The notes under the pieces were generated by a model. The model made no database searches. It was not told the DNA's origin and saw only the letters and a program-made list of their open reading frames with translations. From Bubalus kerabau (Eukaryota > Chordata > Mammalia > Artiodactyla > Bovidae), in the NCBI RefSeq assembly GCF_029407905.1, contig NC_073625.1:171450240-171514239 (forward strand): a DNA stretch of 64,000 nt. Reading direction: 5' to 3'. Both the position numbers and the translations under genes were made by a program. Below, piece after piece: positions 12,180 to 23,395 of this stretch. Position 1 is the first letter of the stretch; every line of letters starts with the position of its first letter.

Positions 12180-12334
12180 CCTTTTGATAGCTTTATTTAT
12201 TTATTTAGCTGTGCTGGGTCTTAGTTGCAGCATATGGGAATGGGATCTAGTTCCCCAAGCAGGGGTCAAACCTGGGCCCCCTGTACTGGGATTGTGCAGG
12301 CTTAGTCACTGGACCACCAAGAAAGTCCCTGTGA
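12180..12334 (-). mobile_element. CHR-type tRNA SINE (antisense)
   Basis: Reversed tail TTTATTTATTTATTTAGC, GTGCTGGGTCTTAGTTGCAG, and a reversed tRNA-like head (GGTCAAACCTGGGCCCC, TGGACCACCAAGAAAGTCCC). The 10-bp duplication ATGTGTTTTT is at 12170-12179 and 12335-12344. Confidence 0.88.
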
Positions 12335-12452
12335 ATGTGTTTTTAATGATGAAGAGTAATAGTCAAGGGCCCAACTGTACAGGGTAGCAGGCTTCTCTCT
12401 TGCTGCTTTAGGCTGGATGAATTTCATAGCTGTAGGTATGTTGTACAAGTTT

Positions 12453-12936
12453 CAGTTCAGTTCAGCTGCTCAGTTGTGTCTGATTCTTTGCAACCCCATG
12501 GACTGCAGCACGCCAGGCCTCCCTGTCCATCACCAGCTCCTGGAGCTTGCTCAAACTCATATCCATTGAGTTGGTGATTCCATTGAACCATCTTATCTTC
12601 TGTTGTCCCTTTCTCCTCCTGCCTTCAATCTTTCCCAGCATCGGGGTCTTTTCCAATGAGTCAGCTCTTCCCATCAGATGGCCAAAGTATTTGAGATTCA
12701 GCTTCAGCATCAGTCCTTCCAATGAATATTTAGAGCTCATTTCCTTTAGGATTAACTGGTTTGATCTCCTTGCAGTCCAAGGAACTCGCAAGAGTCTTCT
12801 CCAACACCACAGTTCAAAAGCATCAATGCTCTGTCACTTTCTTTATAGTCCGGCTCTCACATCTGTATATGACTACTGGACAAACCATAACTTTGACTAG
12901 ACAGACCTTTGTTAGCAAAGTAATGTCTCTGCTTTT
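12453..12936 (-). mobile_element. BovB 3' fragment (antisense)
   Basis: Reversed tail CAGTTCAGTTCAGCTGCTC to GCAAAGTAATGTCTCTGC. Older type. The duplication TACAAGTTT is at 12444-12452 and 12937-12945. Confidence 0.9.
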
Positions 12937-13093
12937 TACAAGTTTACTTGTTGGTAATAAAAAATTCTATGTATGTATGGGTATATACATACACATATTT
13001 GTACTGCCATCAGAGCTTCTAAGTTGAAGTAGTTCAGCTGAAAACAAAGAAATCAGTTGCATTTTTTTTTAATAGGCACAGTATTCCTTTAAT

Positions 13094-13235
13094 GGGCTTC
13101 CCTGGTGGCTCAGATGGTAAAGAATCTGCCTGCAATGCAGAAGATCTGGGTTTGATCCCTGGGTCAGGAAGATCCCCTAGAAGGAAATGTCTACCCACTC
13201 CAGTATTCTTGCCTGCAGAATTCCATGGACAACAT
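13094..13235 (+). mobile_element. Bov-tA SINE, 3' part lost
   Basis: Good tRNA-like head (GGGCTTCCCTGGTGGCTCAG), then breaks off after ATTCCATGGACAAC, so about the last third is missing. A poly-A run follows at about 13255-13270. Confidence 0.9.
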
Positions 13236-13270
13236 GCAAATTTCTGCTAGAATTAAAAAAAAAAAAAAAA

Positions 13271-13795
13271 GTTAAAAGAAAAATTTGAAGATTCCCTTTA
13301 CCACTTTTGAAAATGGTGGAACAGTGCAGTGACCAGCTTCAGATGTGATGAGACCAAAGCAGTCATCCTGTGTCAGTGAAGGGCAGGTCTTTGTACCTAG
13401 GACAGAAGTGTCCGTGGACCTATAGATCAAAGGCATAGCAGCAGTCTGTTAACTTTTACATTTTACTGGGGAGACATTCTTTCACTCCCTCTTCCCTACC
13501 CCTTTTCATTTTCTTCTACAAAGAGCTCCAAATTGGAACTGAGATGTAACAGTACCTTGATTCCTAATATACTATTCAATAATTCTCATCACTCATCCAC
13601 AAATCAGCAGGGAGACCAAGTCACCATGCAGTGGGTATTAGGTGCTTAACTGTATGTGATCCTGTATTAACTGCATGTCAGGCAGGCTCCATTTGTGACT
13701 ACAAAGCGCTTCCTCCTTAAAGAGCACACAGTTAGATCCAGAATGAACACAAGTGGCTGAGTGATTTTGCTTAGTTAGCAGCCTCCTCATTTACA
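13271..13795. other. Unassigned intronic sequence
   Basis: No recognisable feature. Confidence 0.5.
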
Positions 13796-13930
13796 GTCTC
13801 TGACTCAAAGTGTGGCATGGGACAAACAGCATCAGCACCTGCAAGACATCAGAAAGGCAGAATCTCAGGCCCCACTCCACCAGCTCATCCCTTAGCTCGT
13901 TGGTCTGGATACTAGAGACATTATGTATTG
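13796..13930 (-). mobile_element. MER5A-like hAT fragment
   Basis: Starts TCTCTGACTCAAAGTGTGG, then CAGCATCAGCACCTGCAAG and AATCTCAGGCCCCACTCC, as in reversed MER5A. Confidence 0.65.
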
Positions 13931-13938
13931 ATTTAAAA

Positions 13939-14131
13939 CAGTAGTTCCCAAACTTTTTGGCATCAGGGGCTAATTTCACGGAAGACAGGCTTTCCATGGA
14001 CCATGGGTGAGGGGATGGTTTGGGGATGATTCAAGTGCATTGTGTTCATTGTACACTTTATTTTCTGATCTAACACTGCCACTGATCTGACAGGAGGGAA
14101 TGATCTGTGGCCTGGAGGTTGGAGACCACAG
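13939..14131. mobile_element. hAT-like DNA transposon, internally deleted
   Basis: Left terminus CAGTAGTTCCCAAACTTTTT and interior CACTGATCTGACAGGAGG match the family of the copy at 25642. Degenerate 8-bp duplication ATTTAAAA / GTTTAGAA at 13931-13938 and 14132-14139. Confidence 0.65.
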
Positions 14132-14149
14132 GTTTAGAAGATTTGTTCT

Positions 14150-14327
14150 AGATCTGGCTGCATAGTCAAGCAATGTAAGAACTTTAAAAAATACTGATGA
14201 CTGGGTCCCACCTACAGAGATTTTAATATACTTGGTCTGGGATTTAGCCTGGGTATCATGATTTTTCAAAACTCCCTATATGATTCTAATATCCTATGTA
14301 TGCAAATTTGAGAGCCATTGAATTAGA
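14150..14327 (+). mobile_element. MER5-like hAT element
   Basis: ACTGATGACTGGGTCCCACC, ATATTCTAAT-like right arm and terminal TTTGAGAGCCATTG fit the MER5 group. Eroded; the exact subfamily is not resolved. Confidence 0.55.
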
Positions 14328-14564
14328 CTGTATAGTAATTCATAGTGGAAGAATCTATTGGGTACTCACCCTGAATTACCCAACTTCCATTGTCCACACT
14401 TCATGTGTTGACACCCACTGTTTCGGGAGCCATGTTAACTTTTCTGTAGTGACCACCCCTTTCCATGACCACAATTCATGTCTGACTCTATCAGTCCTTC
14501 AAGAAATGTGCATCTCCAATGCTTTCTTCCCCCAGTCCATGGTTCTCCTTTCCTCCCTTGAACC

Positions 14565-14745
14565 CTGTATGACTTTAGCTTTCTTCCCAAACGTGTTACT
14601 TTTCACTTAGCAGTCCAATTATTTACACACATAGTTTGTCCCTTTTCCTAAGCTGTCAGCTCCCAGAGGGCAGAAGCTGTATCAGATTCATCTTTGTAAC
14701 CCTTAGTGTCTAGAAAGCTGGGTAATGTGTGAATAGAATGGAGAT
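14565..14745 (+). mobile_element. L2 3' fragment
   Basis: AGCTCCCAGAGGGCAGAAGC, then CATCTTTGTAACCCTTAGTG, follow the L2 3' region order in sense. Confidence 0.5.
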
Positions 14746-15804
14746 GGGAAGAGAGAAAGCAGAAGGCAGATGCACGGATTCTCTTCAAATTAGTCAAGTA
14801 AGATAGGTACACAAAGGGCACAAGAGTGGAATTTAGAATCTGAATGAAAGAAGGGAGATTTGTTAACTACATAAAGGGACAGATAATGTGGATACAAGTT
14901 GGAAGAAGAATGGAAGCAAGAGAGAACGATGGCATCCAGTAATCATTAGGTGTGGTTCTCTGAAAGGACAAGGCAGGAGGCCCAGGTTGGAGAGAGATGA
15001 AGAGCTGAGGTTCTTCAGAGCACTTTAAGGGCCAGGCCACCCCAGGTCCTGACACAGGCTGACCAGCTCTGCAAGGGAGGTTGTTATTTAGGGTCCATGA
15101 TGCCTTTAGTGTGACTGTGTCCCACACTGCTTTCATCATTCCTCTCAGTCTTCTCAGAAGCAATCTTCTTTCAGGCCCAAATGAGCCAGCATGCTCCCAG
15201 AAAGTGGATATGAGTAGACACGCAGTCAGGATGCCTGGTAAAGTTCTCACCTGTGTAGTTCACCTTTCAGTAGATCTCAGCTTCTTATGCATTTCAGCAT
15301 TGCAACTTACATCCAATCCATATGCATGCTTGAAATTTGTATCATTTTTCCTCCAGGAACTGTGAAACACTTAATAGGAAGGAAGCTTGTTTCCCTGCAG
15401 GCACCTATGTAGATTGCTGTTGGGCCTCCAGGGAAGACCCAAGAAAGTGACAAGTTGACAGGCAAGTGGGCAGTAGAGTATGGGAAAATGGACTCACTTA
15501 ACTCTGTTCCAAGGGTCTCAAGATCCCAAAGTTTTATACCCCAGCTATGGTTAAAGACAAATATATTTCATCACAACTGCCTCTCTGCAGTCTTTACATT
15601 CTTACAAATCATAGTGACCATGTTTTTTTCTAGGTCCATAGGAAGCCTGATATAAAACTGACTTAAAGGAAAATCATGAAAGGCCTGGTGTTTTCCATAT
15701 CCTCTTACAGTCAAATTTGATGCTGAAAAGCAAGGTGTTCTAGGCCATTCCTAACTCTTAAAAAGCTGGTCTCATTGTGTATCATGTCAAAAACATTCTA
15801 CCAA
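14746..15804. other. Unassigned intronic sequence
   Basis: About 1 kb. ORFs on both strands (14867-15250 minus, 15081-15365 plus) overlap each other and show no domain; treated as chance. Confidence 0.5.
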
Positions 15805-16385
15805 ATAGTATAATCATACAATAAGGATTGGCAGTATCTCACATGACTGCATATGAATGTAACTTTTCACTCAGTAATCCTATTTATATCAATTTACTTT
15901 GAAGATTCATCTTCAAAAATTGAAACAAAATATGCACAAGTTTATTCATTGTAGTATTATTTATAATAGCAAAATATTGAGAACAATCTACATGCATATA
16001 TGCAGAGCAGATTGATAGAATAAGTCACTATATGTCCATGCAATGGAATAATATGCAGCTATAAAAATGAGAAATATCTCTATAAAGTGATATGAAGTGA
16101 TTTTCAGAGTATTTTAAATAGAAGACACAGGTACTATGCTATATTTTTGTAAGAAAGTATGGGAAATAAGAATACATAACCATTTTTGCAAAAGAAACAT
16201 AGGAAGGATAAATCAGAAGTGAGTGAAACTGATCATCTGAAGGGGGTGAGTTGAAATTAAGAAGAAATACCAAAAAAGAGACAGAGATGTCTCTAAATGT
16301 ACTGTTTTTATAGTTTTGATTTTTTGACCCATGTAATTTGTATTTTACCATACAAAAAATAAAATGGAATTATCAAATATGCAGA
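15805..16385 (+). mobile_element. Old L1 (L1M) 3' end, sense
   Basis: TAGTATTATTTATAATAGCA, ATGCAATGGAATAATATGC and TATATTTTTGTAAGAAAG are standard L1M end-of-ORF2/3'UTR landmarks in sense, ending in an A-rich tract (CAAAAAATAAAATGG). Confidence 0.75.
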
Positions 16386-16771
16386 AAGATCCTAAAACTG
16401 AATATAAACAGAAAGAAATAAACCTATCCAAATATTAAATTGGTAAGATAACTATACAGAAGGAAAAAATCTAATATAAATAATTTTTGGTGATAGTAAT
16501 TGGACTATACTTTTCAATGAGACATATTCTAAAAATAACTGTGAAGAAATTTTGAAACTTTCTAACAGTATTTTTTTGGTATTGACATGAATGTAATAAT
16601 TTCAAAATCATTTGCATATATCAGCAATGAGCAAAGGAGTAGATATATTGGTATCGTTGAGAACCAGGGAGGTTGAGAACTTGGAGAAAATCATTGTGGA
16701 GGAATGTGATACAAAGAATGGGAAAAAGAGAGGAAAAATCTGTAGTATTGGATTGGAATTACAGGTGTTAA
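16386..16771. other. Unassigned intronic sequence
   Basis: A/T-rich, no recognised feature. Confidence 0.5.
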
Positions 16772-16995
16772 TGGGCTTCCCTGGTGGCTCGGATGGTAAA
16801 CAATTCGCCTACAATGCAGGAGACCTGGGTTGGATCCCTGGGTTGGGAAGATGCCTTGGAGAAGAGAACTGGCTACCTACTCCCGTATTCTTGCCTGGAG
16901 AAGTCCATGGTCAGAGGAGCCTGGTGGGCTACAGTCCATGGGTTTGTAAAGCATTGGACATGACTGAGCAACTAACACTTTCACTTTTCACACAA
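16772..16995 (+). mobile_element. Bov-tA SINE
   Basis: Full-length from GGGCTTCCCTGGTGGCTCGG to the tail AACACTTTCACTTTTCACAC. No target duplication could be read. Confidence 0.92.
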
Positions 16996-17445
16996 TAAAG
17001 ATAACAAATATTTCCATCATTTAAAAAAAAATTCTACCAGAAACAAAGAATGTAGCAATTGACTTTTTGAATTTGAGAAGTCAAGGCAAAGATATCTTAA
17101 ATTTTCCACATAATACTAAATGCTAAATAGTAGTACTAAATACTAAAAAGTAGAAAGGAACATATGTTTAAGTCTCATTTCTTTCCTTTGCTGGATTTTC
17201 TTGTCTGTAATATCTGTAATATAAGATTCATGATGGCTGCTTAACTGGTGTGTGTGTGAGAGAGAGAGAGGATATAAAAAATAGAAAAAATGCACTAACA
17301 TGGTAGCTGTACAGAGTAAGAACTCAACAAATGTTCATATGTTCACTCTCTTCTTCCTTCACCCATTTTTATTTCTATTATTTTCATTCCTTCTTAAAAT
17401 CTCAGGGCCAGAGAGCCACTTACCCAATGACAGATAAGTGCCTTA
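16996..17445. other. Unassigned intronic sequence with a short GT/GA repeat
   Basis: A GTGTGTGTGAGAGAGAGAGAG run lies at about 17250-17270. The stretch near 17300-17335 (GAACTCAACAAATGTTC) may be an L2 or MIR tail. Confidence 0.4.
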
Positions 17446-17633
17446 AGAAGAACTGAAGTTTGTAATCCCATAAACTGTAACCTTCCAGGTTCCTCTGTCC
17501 ATGGAATTCTCTAGGCAAGAATACTGAAGTGGGTTGCCATTCCCTTCTCCAGGGAATGTTCCTGACCCAGGGTTTGAACCCAGGTCTCCCACATTGGCAG
17601 GCAGATTCTTTACCATCTGAGCTGCCAGGGAAA
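17446..17633 (-). mobile_element. Bov-tA SINE (antisense)
   Basis: Reads from the Bov-A half (CATAAACTGTAACCTTCCAG) to the tRNA-like head (TACCATCTGAGCTGCCAGGG). The far end of the Bov-A half is missing. A short AAGAAGA repeat at both edges may be the target duplication. Confidence 0.9.
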
Positions 17634-17639
17634 GCAAGA

Positions 17640-18418
17640 AGAGAGTAGGGGAGTAGAAGCCATGGACAAAAATGGGGGACTACAGTCGTCTTTATGATGA
17701 CTGTTGCAAACATTTTTGATTGGTCAAATGTCCTGGCATAGAATTTCCCAACCTCAGTACACACTTCTGCTGTTGACAATGAACTCTCCCCTCATCCCTC
17801 CTCTTCCTCCTACCCCCGTCCCATTCCCTTATCAGCCTCCTCTTTCCACACAAGGACAGAAAAGTTGGATGCAACCTTTCCCTTCATCTAAAACCTGTCT
17901 CCCTCTACCCCTTTCAGAGGAAAGAGGATCAAGGGCAGGCAGTCTGCAGTCTTCCTAGTTCCTTGTCCAAGAACTGGACAGGGGCTCGCTTTTCACCATG
18001 GCAAAGCTGAGTGAGGCTACTTGATCCCCCATTTTCTTTTACGTTGTCCACAAGCCACCCAGTTGACTCCTTCATCCTCTTCTTCTCTCCAATTTTCAAT
18101 AAAACAGAAGGAGAAACAAAATCTTGGGACTGGTGGGAAAAGTAGAATGGGCCAAAGAAGTCATCTAGTTTGTGAGATCTTAGTTCTTGATTTAGCTACA
18201 GTAGGGCCCACAGACTTCATGGGTTTCTTGGGGCAGAGCGACCCATACTGGTTGCTGAGGTAAATGCCATAAATAGAACCACAAAAGGAGACAGGACAAG
18301 CCTTTCCCCATCACCTCTGCCGTGAGCAATAGATGGCAGATGGTTCTCCAGATTGCTAAAGCAGAGGTTTCATTTCTTTGTCCGTTGGATTGTGTACTGT
18401 TCCAAAAAGAAACTACCT
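17640..18418. other. Unassigned intronic sequence
   Basis: Includes a C/T-rich patch (17787-17845). No gene or repeat recognised. Confidence 0.5.
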
Positions 18419-18430
18419 TTAGTAGGAAAG

Positions 18431-18644
18431 GGATTCCCTGGTGGTTCAGATGGTAAAGAGTCTGCCTACAATGCGGGAGACCCAAGTTTGATCCCTGGAT
18501 CAGGAAGATCCCCTGGATAAGAAAATTGCAACCCATTCCAGTATTCTTGCCTGGAAAATCCCATGGACAGAGGAGCCTGGTTGTCTATAGTCCACAGGTT
18601 CTTAAAGAGTCAGACATGACCGAGCAACTTCACCTTCACTTTTC
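18431..18644 (+). mobile_element. Bov-tA SINE
   Basis: Full-length, with tail AACTTCACCTTCACTTTTC. A 13-bp duplication with one mismatch, TTAGTAGGAAAGG / TTAGTACGAAAGG, is at 18419-18431 and 18645-18657. Confidence 0.93.
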
Positions 18645-18988
18645 TTAGTACGAAAGGTTTTGCATTCTAAAGGAAAAAAATCAGTAGTTTGGGCATCTCA
18701 TATATAGGTAGGGCATTGCGGGCAGTCTCCTTACTTGAATGTGTATTTCACATTCAGCAAATATGCTACCTTCTTCTCAAAGTCTTTCCTGTGTCCCCAA
18801 GGGAGCTGCTTCTCCTCTGGGAATTGAACGCCCTTGATGTGTACCTCTCCTGCAACACTTAGCACTTTCTGTCATGTGTTCTGCTTTTGTAGGTGACTTG
18901 TCTCTCCCTCTTGAGGATGTAAGTCATGGCTGGCTTATTTTTGCATTTCTCATAGGCTTTAGTAAAAACTTTTATGACAGGAAATACT

Positions 18989-19088
18989 GTATATGTACAT
19001 ATGTGTGTATACACACACACACACATATATATATAGAGAGAGCATTTACTATCATATATATATATACACACACATGCATACATACACA
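18989..19088. repeat. Compound TA/CA/GA microsatellite
   Basis: Alternating GTATATGTACATATGTG, an ACACACACACAC run, TATATATATAGAGAGAG, then TATATATATACACACACA. All ORFs here are repeat artefacts. Confidence 0.95.
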
Positions 19089-19334
19089 GTGAGGAACAAT
19101 GACAAAGAGGAGAATCATCTCTATGACACCTGTAGGAGTCGCCCATGGTCCTATAGAGCCTCTAAGGTCCATATAATTTCACCCAAATTCAGAGACTCAC
19201 CACTTTGTGCCACTGATCTTGACAATGCAAAATTCTTATTTTTTAACTCTTTTTTTGTGTGTAACAGATGTTTGTGAGCATCTGTGAGATGTGAACCTCT
19301 TCACAACTTCTTCCTCATATCTTTGATATCAACT

Positions 19335-19725
19335 CAAGTCTCATCCCAATCTTCCTAATGGAGAAAGACCTGACTCCCCTCAAAACCAAACTCCCCAAAG
19401 GATGGATGTGTTGCCTGTCTCAATTTCCTCATTTTCTAATCTCACTTTAGTTCCCATATTCCAAATGACCCCAAATAAAAGGGCCCTCTTCTCAACACTC
19501 AGCTGTATGCATCATTCCTCCTTGAAGCACTCTTCTCCTGACTCCTATGACACTCTACCAGATTTCCACTCATGTCTCTGTTGACTGATTCTTGATATCC
19601 TCTGCTCCTCATCATCTCTACCTCATCTTCAAATGCTGGAGTTCCCAGGCCCCAGTCATGGGTCCTCGTCCACTTTATGTTCTCTTCACTCTTTCATCCA
19701 CACCCAAGGCTGCAATAACACATAC
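19335..19725 (+). mobile_element. L2 LINE ORF2 fragment, sense
   Basis: CTCCTTGAAGCACTCTTCTC, CATCTCTACCTCATCTTC and CTGGAGTTCCCAGGCCCCAG keep the order of the L2 (CR1-clade) reverse-transcriptase region just before the GVPQGS-type motif. Heavily mutated, not coding. Confidence 0.5.
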
Positions 19726-19844
19726 CACACAGTTCTTTCCTATTTGCTTTTAAGCAAATCTTCATTCAGTCCAACTCCGAATGCCCTACAAACTAGAAGA
19801 CCTTGGCAATCCCACCCATCCCAGTATTGATTAATTATGAATTC

Positions 19845-20127
19845 TCTCACAGAAACAGAACAGATTAATGGTTGCAGGAGCAGAGGGCAAGGGGGAGGTG
19901 GGAGAAGTGAATGAAGATGGTGTAAGATGCAAACTTCCAGTTGTAAAATGAAAAAGATCTGGGGATGTAATATGTATATGGTAACTATAGTTAATAACAC
20001 TTTCTTGTGCATTTGAAAGTTGCTAAGAGAATAAATCATAAAAATTCTTCAAAGTTCTCAGCACATAAAAAAAGACTATAACTGTGAGGTGATGGATATG
20101 TTAATCAACCCTATTGTAATCATTTTG

Positions 20128-20170
<43 letters not shown>

Positions 20171-20250
20171 CATCATATTGTACACCTTAAACTGACATAA
20201 TGTTATATGTGAATTATATCTCAATAAATCTATAAAGAAAAAGAATTTCT
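19845..20250 (+). mobile_element. L1 (L1MA-like) 3' end, sense
   Basis: CAAACTTCCAGTTGTAAAAT, TTTGAAAGTTGCTAAGAG, GTGAGGTGATGGATATGTTA and TGTACACCTTAAACTGAC are ordered landmarks, ending at CAATAAATCTATAAAG. Confidence 0.8.
20129..20167. repeat. (TA)n microsatellite
   Basis: About 19 TA units expanded inside the L1 3' end, at the place where L1 copies carry a short TATATA. Confidence 0.97.
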
Positions 20251-20549
20251 TATTTTTCCAGGGGGATATTGCCCTTGAATGTGTGGCAGAAAAAAATAAA
20301 CTATGAGATCGAAACTATCTAAAATGTGAATAAATAAATGGAGAAACAACTTATCCAGAGGAAACGTTTTGAGTGTAGAAATAAGAAATCTAGGTGCAGA
20401 TTATAATCTTTGCATTGCTTTCAGATCCTGTTGGTGCTGCGCTTTCCCACTGCAGAGTGAGGCCCATGTAATGGTCTGTTTCACGTGCCTTCACAGAGAA
20501 GGATGTGTCTCTTCTGACAGTTAACAGGCCTGGTCCATGCAGCTGTCTC

Positions 20550-20654
20550 CAAACTAACAGCAAGTCCCCTTGCTTATCTCTAGCAATTCAAAAAACTGCC
20601 TTTTCCAGTTTTTTGAATTGCTAGAGATAAGCAAGGGGACTTGCTGTTAGTTTG
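20550..20654. repeat. Perfect 49-bp inverted repeat with a 7-base loop
   Basis: Left arm 20550-20598 and right arm 20606-20654 are exact reverse complements around CCTTTTC. Outside the arms the match stops at once (20549/20655). Not part of any repeat recognised here. Confidence 0.97.
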
Positions 20655-20984
20655 TGGGTCTATTCATAGCTTGATCAAGATTGTTTTTTTAAAAGAAGAT
20701 GTATTCTAAAAAAAAAAAATTCCTGAGAGAGACTGAGATGGCACACTTAAAAATCATCCAAGCAATTGAGCCTTCTGGAACTTTTTGTTTTGAAACATTT
20801 TTGCAGCATGCCTTTAGGTGTGGAGCTTTAACAGTGTGAGACAAGCTCATGGAATTTAAAATCAGTATATGTGTCATAAACACTCAAGTATCTGGAGCTT
20901 TGTGTAGAGCATTTCCCCAAATTCTTTTTTATCCAATGCCTTCTGTTGGCATAAATTATATGACTGCCATCCTGTTATGCTCTG

Positions 20985-21085
20985 TTCTTTGAAGGCAGGT
21001 CATGGATTTTCACCTTTGTATCCTCCATAGCATAAACACTCTGCTTTTTAAAGAATAACTCTAAGTGACTATTTGTTGAAATCAG
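20985..21085 (+). mobile_element. L2 3' tail fragment
   Basis: CACCTTTGTATCCTCCATAG and GACTATTTGTTGAAATC resemble the sense L2 3' end. Confidence 0.4.
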
Positions 21086-21147
21086 TGTTATCAGCAATTT
21101 TGCTTTGTATATGGAAGTTCTTCTGCTTCTGCCCTTCTCTGTGGCCT

Positions 21148-21337
21148 ATAAAAGTCACTCAGTCATGTTTGACTCTTTGTGACCCCATGGACTGTATAAG
21201 CCATGGAATTCTCCAGACCTGAATACTGGAATGGGTAGCCGTTTCCTTCTCCAGGGGATCTTCCTAACCCAGGGGTTGAACCCAGGTCTCCCACATTGCA
21301 GGCAGATTCTTTACCAGCTGAGCCACCAGGGAAGCCC
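21148..21337 (-). mobile_element. Bov-tA SINE (antisense)
   Basis: Short internal deletion after GGACTGTATAAGCC. The head ends CTGAGCCACCAGGGAAGC. A 12-bp duplication with one mismatch, TCTCTGTGGCCT / TCTCTGTGACCT, is at 21136-21147 and 21338-21349. Confidence 0.92.
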
Positions 21338-21349
21338 TCTCTGTGACCT

Positions 21350-21866
21350 GGGATGTCCCCCACAGACTGACCCCAGAAGGATATCTCACTTGGTTTCATC
21401 TACCATCTTCACAGCATTGCATGCACTGGACTTCACTGGCTCCCCTCTCCCTATCAGACCATATCTTTCCTGTATCCTGAGCCATCTGAGATGCTTTCTG
21501 TGAAGTGTTGATAGAACATGCTGCTCTACGAGAATGTGGTGGTTGCTAATGGGTTCACTTTTTAATTCTCCCAGTTAATATAGTTATAACTAGTTGGTTA
21601 CAATAGTGTAGCAACAATAGCAATAGTTACCATTTATTATAAAAGTGCCTGGCATATAACTATCGACATTGTAATCACCAGTGACAATGACCATTGTTAT
21701 TAATAATAGCCAAATGAGCATATTGAGCTCATACTGCACCAGGCTGTTTTTCTCTTGCCTATCTCAAAGAAGATATTGGAATTATAGTTATTTTGTGTCT
21801 GGGAGTTGATTTAGAGTTACAAGTCATTTAATTTCTTTTTAAAAGCATACAAACTGTGTATACAGG
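21350..21866. other. Unassigned intronic sequence
   Basis: A MIR-like patch (ACCATTTATTATAAAAGTGC) near 21630 is too weak to bound. Confidence 0.4.
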
Positions 21867-21888
21867 GGTGTGTGTGTGTGTGTGTGTA
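21867..21888. repeat. (GT)n microsatellite
   Basis: Uninterrupted GT run of about ten units, followed by TACATGCACACGTG. Confidence 0.95.
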
Positions 21889-21973
21889 CATGCACACGTG
21901 TTTCTCTTCGTTTCAAAGCAATTCCAAAGCTTTGTGGAATGGAGTTATGTATGCAGGTTTTGGCATCTAGCTG

Positions 21974-22104
21974 TGCTTGTGCTTAGTCACTCGGTCGTGT
22001 CTGACTCTTTGTGACCCCTTGGACTGGAGCCTCCACCAGGCTCCTCTGTCCCTAGGGATTCTCCAGGCAAGAGTACTGGAGGGGGTTGCCATGCCCTCCT
22101 CCAG
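21974..22104 (-). mobile_element. Bov-tA SINE, tRNA-like head missing
   Basis: Contains only the Bov-A half (CGGTCGTGTCTGACTC to GTTGCCATGCCCTCCTCCAG), directly abutting a MIR. Confidence 0.88.
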
Positions 22105-22268
22105 AGCCTGGGTTCAAATCCAGCTTTGTCACAAGCTAACTTCTGTGATCTTTGGCAGTTTACTTAACCTCTCTTTTTAAAGAATAGCACTTTCACCTTT
22201 GTAAAAAGGAATAATTATAGTATCTAGCTCATAGTATTTGTGAAGATTAAATGACATAATGAGTGTCT
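22105..22268 (+). mobile_element. MIR SINE
   Basis: GCCTGGGTTCAAATCCAGC, TTACTTAACCTCTC, GTGAAGATTAAATGACATAA: MIR landmarks in order. The start may lie left of the adjacent SINE (GGTTTTGGCATCT). Confidence 0.75.
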
Positions 22269-22299
22269 GTTGGGTCATACAATAGCACTCACTAGTGTA

Positions 22300-22720
22300 C
22301 ATTGCTTTTCTTTTTATTATTACTGTTATTTTAAAAGAACTGGAAAATACAGAAAAGGAAAAAAGAAAATAGTCACATACAATTCCATTTTTATAACCAT
22401 TAGTAACATCCCAGACTATATGCTTTAGATCTTTTTCTACTTATAGATATGCCTATGTTCAGTTTTTGTAAAATTAGAAATTATTATATATCACCACTTT
22501 ATAAGTTTACTTTTCTTTGCCTAATATACACTCTTGTATGTTGTATTGAGTTGCATATTAGTTCATTATATGTGTGTTCTGTAATTTATTCATTGGACAT
22601 TTAGATTGCTTTGAATTTTTCACTCATGAATACCAGTAATGTGAAATAATCTAATTACCTTTGGGGTTGTATTCAGATTAATTTCTTGGCAATTTATAGA
22701 AAATCATTTAATAAGCTATA
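22300..22720 (-). mobile_element. Old L1 (L1M) fragment, antisense
   Basis: TTCATTGGACATTTAGATTG and surrounding text follow the reversed L1M 3' region. Diverged; edges approximate. Confidence 0.5.
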
Positions 22721-23261
22721 GATGTAAAACATTTAATACTTTTAAATAAATTTGCAAATTGGCTTTTATAAAAATTTTAATTTTATTTTCATCGATAGTA
22801 TATGATGATGATTCTAGTTTCCATGTAACCTTGCCAAGCCAGTATAATATATATGTGTGCATATACCTTATCTTACCCAATCTAGTAACTTCTGTTGAGC
22901 AATATGGGGCAAGTTGTTTTAATTCTGAGCCTCAGATTCCTGACCTGTAAAATTAACTAACGAGAATAGAATTCAGAAATACAGTCACAGGTTTTAAAGT
23001 TGATATTGATTCCAGAGCCTCTCCATGCTCCATATGGGAAGTGTAGCTCAAATGAGAAAAGACTGTAGTGAAGTTGGGTTAACACCAGATGAGGCTGAGG
23101 GGATGATTGTCAGCGAGCATTTCCCTGGCGCTGTCATGACTGCTCAGAATGTCTCAGTGTTTATCAGTGTTCATCAGACATGCATATTCTAATTCAGAGG
23201 GTGATGTGCATAACATATATAATTAAAATCTATTTTATTTTATTGCCATCTGCTTTGCTTT
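22721..23261. other. Unassigned intronic sequence
   Basis: No recognised feature. Confidence 0.5.
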
Positions 23262-23395
23262 AAAATGCATGCTCCATAAGGACAGAGATCTTTGTCTTAT
23301 TTATTGTTGTATTTTAAACACCCAACACAGAGCCTGACGTGTAGTAAAGTTTCAGTAATAAATATCTATTGAATAAGCAAATAAACTGAATGAAT
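23262..23395 (+). mobile_element. L2 3' end
   Basis: GCTCCATAAGGACAGAGATC, CAACACAGAGCCTGACGTG and AATAAATATCTATTGAATAA follow the L2 terminal order in sense. Confidence 0.7.

Noticed and set aside
14867..15365. Overlapping 127- and 94-codon ORFs on opposite strands
   Set aside because: No domain, no splice or promoter context and no known match; the reading-frame length is within chance for this base composition.
16612..16998. 128-codon ORF ending near 16998
   Set aside because: Its second half is translated Bov-tA SINE and its first half has no recognisable feature.
18993..19277. Short proteins rich in Tyr, Ile, His and Thr
   Set aside because: Produced by the TA/CA microsatellite.
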